Shown piece after piece: positions 59,024 to 64,000 of a DNA stretch of 64,000 nucleotides. Within the stretch, counting starts at the first letter, position 1, and every line of letters starts with the position of its first letter. This DNA comes from Pachysolen tannophilus NRRL Y-2460 (taxonomy: Eukaryota; Ascomycota; Pichiomycetes; Alaninales; Pachysolenaceae). The DNA lies in contig KV454011.1 in the NCBI GenBank assembly GCA_001661245.1, positions 2,282,987 through 2,346,986 of the forward strand, read 5' to 3'. Both the position numbers and the translations under genes were made by a program. The notes beneath the pieces were generated by a model. The model saw only the letters and a program-made list of their open reading frames with translations. It was not told the origin of the DNA and made no database searches.

Positions 59024-59122
59024 TAAAATAAATCAGTCACGGCGAGTTTCTGAGGCTCGCCTTTAATGCATTGTCACTCATCAAATTATTCAGTGCCCAG
59101 TGCAATGTTTCCTCATATTTTA
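59024..59122 (-). ncRNA. snR76: Box C/D snoRNA snR76, exonic
   Basis: C box ATGAGGA (59116-59110). The guide GCACTGGGCA (59103-59094) is complementary to 25S UGCCCAGUGC. D' box CTGA (59093-59090), C' box TTGATGA and D box CTGA (59036-59033) follow. The fifth base upstream of D' pairs with C2197 of 25S, the snR76 target. The terminal stem is TAAAATA / TATTTTA. A GC-rich internal hairpin (GGCGAG / CTCGCC, 59061-59041) lies between C' and D. No intron signals flank it, so it is in an exon of the host transcript. Confidence 0.92.
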
Positions 59123-59175
59123 AATAAAATCAAAAAAAAAAAAAGAAAAACAAGAGTAAAAATAGCAATAATAAA

Positions 59176-59461
59176 CTGTGAATTATAAGTTAGTACAATT
59201 TAGCCTTTTTAAATATATCAAGGTTCTATGTTAGCAAAAAAAGAAGAAAATTGATTCTGTTGAATAGTTATCATTAATAATCAGTCTTGGTGCAAAAACT
59301 TATCAACATCTGAAATTCAGCCAGTAATTCCAGCTTTGTTTTTGTAAAATCATCACTGTAAATGATAAATATAAAATATGAATTCAACTTTTGTTGTTTG
59401 CTAACAAAATAACTAAAGAATAAATAAATAAATAAAAAAAAAAAAAAAAAAAAAAACATAC
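59176..59461 (-). other. Intron B of the snoRNA host transcript
   Basis: 286 bases with donor GTATGT (59461), branch TACTAAC (59195-59189) and acceptor CAG ending at 59176, twelve bases after the branch. It contains snR77 and a T23 tract just after the donor. Confidence 0.8.
59268..59368 (-). ncRNA. snR77: Box C/D snoRNA snR77, intronic
   Basis: C box GTGATGA (59356-59350). The guide AGCTGGAATTAC (59335-59324) is complementary to 18S GUAAUUCCAGCU. D' box CTGA (59320-59317), a C' box TGTTGAT and D box CTGA (59284-59281) follow. The fifth base upstream of D' pairs with U578 of 18S, the snR77 target. The terminal stem TTATCATT / AATGATAA is perfect. The RNA sits near the middle of a clear GTATGT...TACTAAC...CAG intron, so it is probably released by splicing, debranching and trimming. 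Confidence 0.93.
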
Positions 59462-59612
59462 CAATTATTACCATAACTCAGAACTCTGAATTAAACTCTC
59501 CTATCATTAAAAGACTTATTACTTATTAGAATTTTCAGCTTTAAAGAAAGAAATAAAATAAAATAAAATAAATAAAAATAAAAAAAAATTAACGGATATT
59601 ACTATATCATCG

Positions 59613-59721
59613 ATAATATATTTTCAACTTCAGCGATTAATGTTCAGATCATTTTAAAATGTCATAAACTCTAGTTTGTAATTTATTAATTGAAGTCATC
59701 AGCAGTCTAACAATATATTAT
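59613..59721 (-). ncRNA. snR78: Box C/D snoRNA snR78
   Basis: C box TGATGA (59701-59696). The guide CAAACTAGAGT (59678-59668) is complementary to 25S rRNA ACUCUAGUUUG. The D' box is ATGA (59665-59662), a variant of CTGA. Counting five bases upstream of D' gives the A that pairs with U2421 (S. cerevisiae numbering), the known snR78 target. A D box CTGA is at 59633-59630. A 10-bp terminal stem ATAATATATT / AATATATTAT encloses the RNA. It lies within the possible intron A. Confidence 0.88.
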
Positions 59722-59825
59722 TTCTGACAATATATCTAGAACTAACTTACATATTAAATTAATACAAAACAAAAATTTAAATCGTTTATTATATTTATAA
59801 AGATGATATTTCCAATTAACCAACC

Positions 59826-59832
59826 TTTTATA
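59826..59832 (-). promoter_or_regulatory. TATA box of the snoRNA cluster
   Basis: TATAAAA on the minus strand (GGTATAAAAGG context), about 105 bases upstream of snR78 and 94 bases downstream of the NUP120 stop. It is the best TATA match ahead of the cluster. An inverted repeat GGTGAAAAA / TTTTTCACC lies just upstream (59841-59861). Confidence 0.5.
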
Positions 59833-59934
59833 CCTCTTTTGGTGAAAAATTTTTTTTCACCAAAAAAAAAAAATTAGAAAAAATTGAAAAAAAAAAAAAA
59901 AAAAATTTCAATTTACCCTCTTTTAAATGCTATT

Positions 59935-62900
59935 TTAAGAGGAAGCGGCAATAGCAGCGGCAGCAGCAGCAACTTGTTTGTGTTCTTTTTTCAAGTCTTT
60001 GAGTGTGACGACTGCTCTATGGCCATTGATATTGGTAAGTAACCACCTATCGTCATCTTCTTCGATAACATTGAGTGTATTTTCTACTATTAGGTATAAA
60101 TCTTGAATTTCTTTTCTTTGGGCTGCGTTGAGAGTGGTAAGGTCAGAATTGATATAAAATCTATTGATGTATTGATATAATGCTTGACTAGCACCTCTAT
60201 AATCATCATTGTTTAATCTCCATGAGTATAAGATTTTGTGATATTTCAATGATCGTTTTTGAATTGATTCTTCTTCTGTTAAATTTGATAAAATAGTATC
60301 CATGGCAAAAATTAATCCCTTACTTGTAAATAAATTTTTGAAACTAACAATTAAATTTATTTTATTTTTTTCTAATAAAGTTAATACCAATAGATTTAAT
60401 GATTTTTCAACTAAATTCATTGCTTTAAAATTGTTAAGAGCAGTAATTGAATTCTCATAATTATTCAACGATAAGGAAATTTGAAAAAAATTCCAGTAAA
60501 CAATATCATTATATTTTGTAATATTATCTCCAATTAATTCATCAATTGTTAATTTTGTTAATTTAAAAGATTGGTTTAAAGAGTTTGGAACTTCTTTAAA
60601 AAAATTCACCAATAAAAGATAATATTTGATTTTAGATTCAGCATCAAATAAGATTAAAAATCTAGAAATATCTGATAAATTTTTCAAATCTTGTTTTCCC
60701 AATTGATAATTTATAATATTATCACAATTTGATACAAATAATTCATATGCTATTTCTTGATTATTACTATTTAAAAAGACTAAACCTTTTAAAAAATTAT
60801 CAATAACATTGTCTTTTAAATAATCAATTATTTTTTTCTTAACAATTAATTCCGAATGTTTTAAAGATATTAAAGATGAAATCAATGATTGAAGTAAAAA
60901 ATCAGTCTGAACAACTCTGTTTACTATTAATTGATTTAATTTGTTTAATGAATTACCATTGAGGTTAAATCCACTATAATTAAATTCTTTATTAATGATT
61001 TTTAAAAAAAATGATGATGAATCTATATTAATGTTTAAAATTACATCAATATGTTTTAATTTTTTAAAAATATGATTCAAATCTTGGAAAATTTTTAAAA
61101 TTTTATCATTTGAATTAAGAATTAATAATACAATGCATGTGTTAATTAAAATTGCTTCATCCACTAATAATTTTGATTTAAAAGTATTTATAAAAAATTC
61201 AGAACCTAAATTTCCAAATTTTTCATTTATTGGAATGAATTGTTCTTCAGAATAATTTGTAAAATAATTTACTATAAATTCCAAAATTTCAATTAAATTT
61301 GGAATTAAATTCAAATTTATTAATAGTTGATTAACTATTTCTTCAGTTAAATATTTGGATAATAAATTATCAAATATAAAAACCATTTTTGATTCCACAT
61401 CATCATCTTTAATTTGTAAAAGTTGTCTTTTAAATTCATAAATAGTTATACTATTAAAATTCAATCCAAATCCATTAATTACATCAAGATATCTTGAAAG
61501 TTTTTCTTCATCTTTATTATAAATCGAATTTTCAATTAAATCACATGGTTTATATATCGAATAATGTAAATTTTTCAAAACTAAAACCAAATTTTTTTTC
61601 AAATCATAATCTATTGCAATAGGTTCAAGGCATTGTTTCAATAATTCTTTACATGATCCATCAAATCGCAGCCATTGATTTTTTAACCGTTTAAAATTAT
61701 TAGTGTCGTCATCTTTAGCTGCAAAATTATTTATAGCTAATATTCTTTGTTGAAGTGATAATTTTAATTCAGGGTGATAATCATAATATGATTCAAAAAT
61801 TGATGAGATTGTTTCCAAGATTGATTTATTGTAAATTCTCAATACTTTATCTATATAATAAGTATTGATTGAATCTTTTGAATTTAAATATTTTTCCCAA
61901 AGTGGGAATTCATCATCTCTATCTATTACATGCTGATTTTGATGTTGTTGTTGTTGTGAAAATTGTTGTTGCAGCAAATGTTGTTCTATCAAAGTATACC
62001 ATTCATAATTAAAAGTATCTAATTGTAACTTATTCATTTGAATTTTTTTAAAATAATTTGATTTTGACATTAAAAAAATTTTTAAAAAATTTTTACCATC
62101 TTTATAAATTTTTAAAGATTGTATTACCCAATTTAATTTTTTATTTTGATCAATTGGTAAATCAATAATTTTTAACATTTTAATTGTTAATTCATAATCA
62201 TTTTTTTTATTTTCAATTATTTGTAAAATATTTAATTTTGAATGATTAGCTATGATTATAAATTTATCATGATCAATAAATTCAATCAGATTTGATAAAT
62301 TTAAACTTAAAAAATCATTGTTATTATTATTATTATTTTCAATTCCATCATTAGTTATTATTTTTTCTAAATTTTTTTCAAATACAATTGTATGATTTAA
62401 TAATGACCAAATTCTTAAAATTTTATTAATTGATAAAGTTACAAGATAAATCTTGTTAAAAATTTTCATATCTAATATTGTATTAATATTAATATTATCA
62501 ATTAAATCTTGATTTTTCCCCTTATTTAAGAAAAACAATTTTTTAGCTAAATTATTAAAATATGAAGAATCATTAAAATTTAAAGCACCAATTGAACTAA
62601 ACATTGATTCTCTTTTAAATTCTAATAATCCACCATCTATTAAAGGAACAATAATCAAATTTTCACTTAATGAATGAATTGAAAAAGCATTTCTTAATTC
62701 AAAAGAATAAGGAACATCATAATGACACCATTTTTCAATTGGAACCAAATTTTTTTCATTACCAATACCATTTTCTGATTTTTTAATAAAATCTTCTATA
62801 TGGAAATAAAGAGATATAAGTAATCCATTTAAAGTTAATAAATCAATTATAATACCATCTTTTTTAACAAAAACCGATAAACAATTTTCATTATATACAG

Positions 62901-63264
62901 TATCTGGTAATTTTAAATGGAAATTGTTTAATGTAAAATTTAAATGATTATTGAAAAGTAATGGAGTTAAAACTAATGTTGTACAATCATTTAATAATTT
63001 TAAACAAACTCGATCAATCAACCAACTTGAAGTTTCCAGTCCATTAATTTCATCGTAATCTGAAAAATCCACAAAGCGCCCAGTCTTTGTTAACTCATTT
63101 TCAAATTTAAAACGTGCATGTTCTCTACTTGTATCTTTACCGCCATCATCTTCATTATTAATTTCTACCTTGTTATAAATAGGCAAATTTATCCAAACAT
63201 CTTCAACTTCAGTTCCCAAAGCGTCATTGTTTATCACAACTTCCGAAAACGCTGCTGTCATCAT
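59935..63264 (-). CDS. NUP120: Nucleoporin Nup120 (Nup160 family), Y-complex
   Basis: 1109 residues from the ATG at 63264 (MMTAAFSEVV); the frame stays open upstream only through microsatellite sequence with no ATG. Yeast Nup120 is 1037. The N-terminal beta-propeller (to about 400) contains LSINKILRIWSLLNHTIVFEKNL, typical of Nup120/Nup160. An alpha-helical stack follows (KYLNSKDSINTYYID, LKYHKILYSWRLNNDDYRGASQALYQYINRF). The C-terminus is Ala-rich (AAAAAIAASS). It is a subunit of the Y-shaped Nup84 scaffold complex of the nuclear pore. It lies upstream of, and on the same strand as, the snoRNA cluster. Confidence 0.82.
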   Translation of the reverse strand: MMTAAFSEVVINNDALGTEVEDVWINLPIYNKVEINNEDDGGKDTSREHARFKFENELTKTGRFVDFSDYDEINGLETSSWLIDRVCLKLLNDCTTLVLTPLLFNNHLNFTLNNFHLKLPDTVYNENCLSVFVKKDGIIIDLLTLNGLLISLYFHIEDFIKKSENGIGNEKNLVPIEKWCHYDVPYSFELRNAFSIHSLSENLIIVPLIDGGLLEFKRESMFSSIGALNFNDSSYFNNLAKKLFFLNKGKNQDLIDNININTILDMKIFNKIYLVTLSINKILRIWSLLNHTIVFEKNLEKIITNDGIENNNNNNNDFLSLNLSNLIEFIDHDKFIIIANHSKLNILQIIENKKNDYELTIKMLKIIDLPIDQNKKLNWVIQSLKIYKDGKNFLKIFLMSKSNYFKKIQMNKLQLDTFNYEWYTLIEQHLLQQQFSQQQQHQNQHVIDRDDEFPLWEKYLNSKDSINTYYIDKVLRIYNKSILETISSIFESYYDYHPELKLSLQQRILAINNFAAKDDDTNNFKRLKNQWLRFDGSCKELLKQCLEPIAIDYDLKKNLVLVLKNLHYSIYKPCDLIENSIYNKDEEKLSRYLDVINGFGLNFNSITIYEFKRQLLQIKDDDVESKMVFIFDNLLSKYLTEEIVNQLLINLNLIPNLIEILEFIVNYFTNYSEEQFIPINEKFGNLGSEFFINTFKSKLLVDEAILINTCIVLLILNSNDKILKIFQDLNHIFKKLKHIDVILNINIDSSSFFLKIINKEFNYSGFNLNGNSLNKLNQLIVNRVVQTDFLLQSLISSLISLKHSELIVKKKIIDYLKDNVIDNFLKGLVFLNSNNQEIAYELFVSNCDNIINYQLGKQDLKNLSDISRFLILFDAESKIKYYLLLVNFFKEVPNSLNQSFKLTKLTIDELIGDNITKYNDIVYWNFFQISLSLNNYENSITALNNFKAMNLVEKSLNLLVLTLLEKNKINLIVSFKNLFTSKGLIFAMDTILSNLTEEESIQKRSLKYHKILYSWRLNNDDYRGASQALYQYINRFYINSDLTTLNAAQRKEIQDLYLIVENTLNVIEEDDDRWLLTNINGHRAVVTLKDLKKEHKQVAAAAAAIAASS

Positions 63265-63272
63265 AGACTCAA

Positions 63273-63350
63273 TCTCTCTCTCTCTCTCTCTCTCTCTATG
63301 TATGTATATATCAATTCCCCAGTTACAACACACACACACACACACACACA
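63273..63350. repeat. (TC)n and (AC)n microsatellites upstream of NUP120
   Basis: (TC)12-13 at 63273-63297 and (AC)12 at 63327-63350 lie within 90 bases of the NUP120 start codon. They would fall in its 5' UTR or core promoter. Confidence 0.85.
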
Positions 63351-63948
63351 CTTTTATTTATATATATAGATAATTTTGTTTTACAAAAAAAAATTTTGAA
63401 ACTAGAATTATTCAAGAGCCTAAAACGAAAACAAAAAAAAAAAAAAAAAAAATCAACATAAAAAGTAGTGTTTTAATTACTAAAAGTTACAAATTTTCAA
63501 AAAGTAGTGTTTGGAAATTCTAGTGTATCCAAAAGAGGAAATATGATAGAAGTTGAGATAACAGGGGCTGTATCGTTTTTTTTTTTGCTTCTTTTTTTCG
63601 TCTCCCGTTTTTGGCAGATGAAAAGTGCAAATTCGATGGAGTTATAATTAAAAGAAGAGCAAAGACGTTATTGGGTCATGATATGGACCAAATGGGTCAC
63701 TGGATGTTGCTCAATAAGAGAAAGAAAGAAGGTCGAAGCTAAGTGTTTAAACTGAAATTTAAAGAAACTCAGGGTCCCTTGAATGGTACTCACCATTGAA
63801 AGGATCTAAATCTTTATTTTAATCGGGTAGCAAGCGGGCTTTTTTTTTCAGATCTATCCTTTCGCTATATAGCTACTAAAAAATAAAGTTGGTTTCTGCC
63901 GATATATGTAAGACTCATATTAGGATAATTGAGTACTTGCTTACCGCC

Positions 63949-63989
<41 letters not shown>

Positions 63990-64000
63990 CTTTTATATTA
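63351..64000. other. Upstream region of NUP120 to the window end
   Basis: 650 bases of AT-rich intergenic DNA with A and T tracts and an (AT)n run at 63953-63982. No ORF or RNA structure that I can support. A gene beyond the window edge may share this promoter. Confidence 0.5.

Larger units (their letters stand above)
58300..59830 (-). ncRNA. Box C/D snoRNA cluster host transcript (snR78-77-76-75-74-73), partly spliced
   Basis: A minus-strand transcription unit inferred from one TATA box (TATAAAA at 59832-59826) followed by six box C/D snoRNAs in the same order as the S. cerevisiae snR72-78 array. Intron B (59461-59176) has donor GTATGT, branch TACTAAC and acceptor CAG, and encloses snR77. 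Intron C (58915-58660) has GTAAGT, TACTAAC and TAG, and encloses snR75. A likely intron A (donor GTAAGT at 59750, weak branch TTCTAAT, acceptor near 59501) would enclose snR78. snR76, snR74 and snR73 lie in the exons. The exons show no protein-like ORF. The ends of the unit are estimates. Confidence 0.75.

Noticed and set aside
1-64000. tRNA, rRNA, transposon, LTR, virus-like element or CRISPR array
   Set aside because: I looked for B-box-like GTTCGANNC in non-coding DNA, long terminal or direct repeats, and integrase or reverse-transcriptase motifs, and found none.

Overview
This 64 kb window comes from a compact, AT-rich yeast nuclear chromosome. The gene set (BIM1, AFG3, NOT5, PRM1, RAM1, RIM13, FES1, SEC8, NUP120), the introns with GTAAGT/GTATGT donors and TACTAAC branch points, and the lack of CTG codons at conserved leucines point to a budding yeast of the CUG-Ser clade (Candida/Debaryomyces-like). 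CTG occurs mainly in low-complexity, Ser-compatible places, for example codon 2 of the NUR1-like gene. Leu residues quoted from CTG codons should therefore be read as Ser if this assignment holds. I cannot name the species.

Layout: 0-9 kb holds a C2H2 zinc-finger factor, BIM1, the m-AAA protease AFG3 and spliced NOT5 (minus). 9-20 kb holds spliced PRM1, an MFS sugar/polyol transporter with a 2.5 kb upstream region, a protein with a degenerate TBC domain, and RAM1. 20-34 kb holds the RIM13 calpain, a NUR1-like membrane protein, THO subunit HPR1 (apparently frameshifted near its 3' end), a FEN1/ELO elongase, RRP43, UBP12 and RBK1. 34-46 kb holds the giant BEACH protein BPH1, two adjacent four-exon genes (DIB1, FCY1), D-lactate dehydrogenase DLD1, a spliced small ER membrane protein and TFB4. 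47-58 kb holds SIF2, MMS4, FES1, SEC8 and a divergent CYB2-like flavocytochrome. 58-64 kb holds a box C/D snoRNA cluster and NUP120.

The most informative non-coding region is 58158-59934, which looks like an empty 1.8 kb gap between convergent genes. On the minus strand it encodes six box C/D snoRNAs whose guide sequences predict, by the D/D'+5 rule, the methylation sites of yeast snR78, snR77, snR76, snR75, snR74 and snR73, in that order. This matches the order of the S. cerevisiae snR72-78 cluster; snR72 was not found. Two of the six (snR77, snR75) lie inside well-formed introns of a non-coding host transcript and snR78 probably does too, while snR76, snR74 and snR73 appear exonic. The locus is thus a mosaic of intron-nested and exonic snoRNAs behind one TATA box.

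Other points of note are a probable one-base deficit in an A9 tract that cuts the basic NLS-bearing tail off HPR1, a run of 11 CTG codons in 19 in the zinc-finger gene, a TBC-domain protein without recognisable catalytic fingers, and a CYB2 paralogue with an active-site Tyr to His change. Several perfect dyads lie in the promoters of MMS4/SIF2 and DLD1. I saw no tRNA, rRNA, transposon, LTR, virus-like element or CRISPR array.
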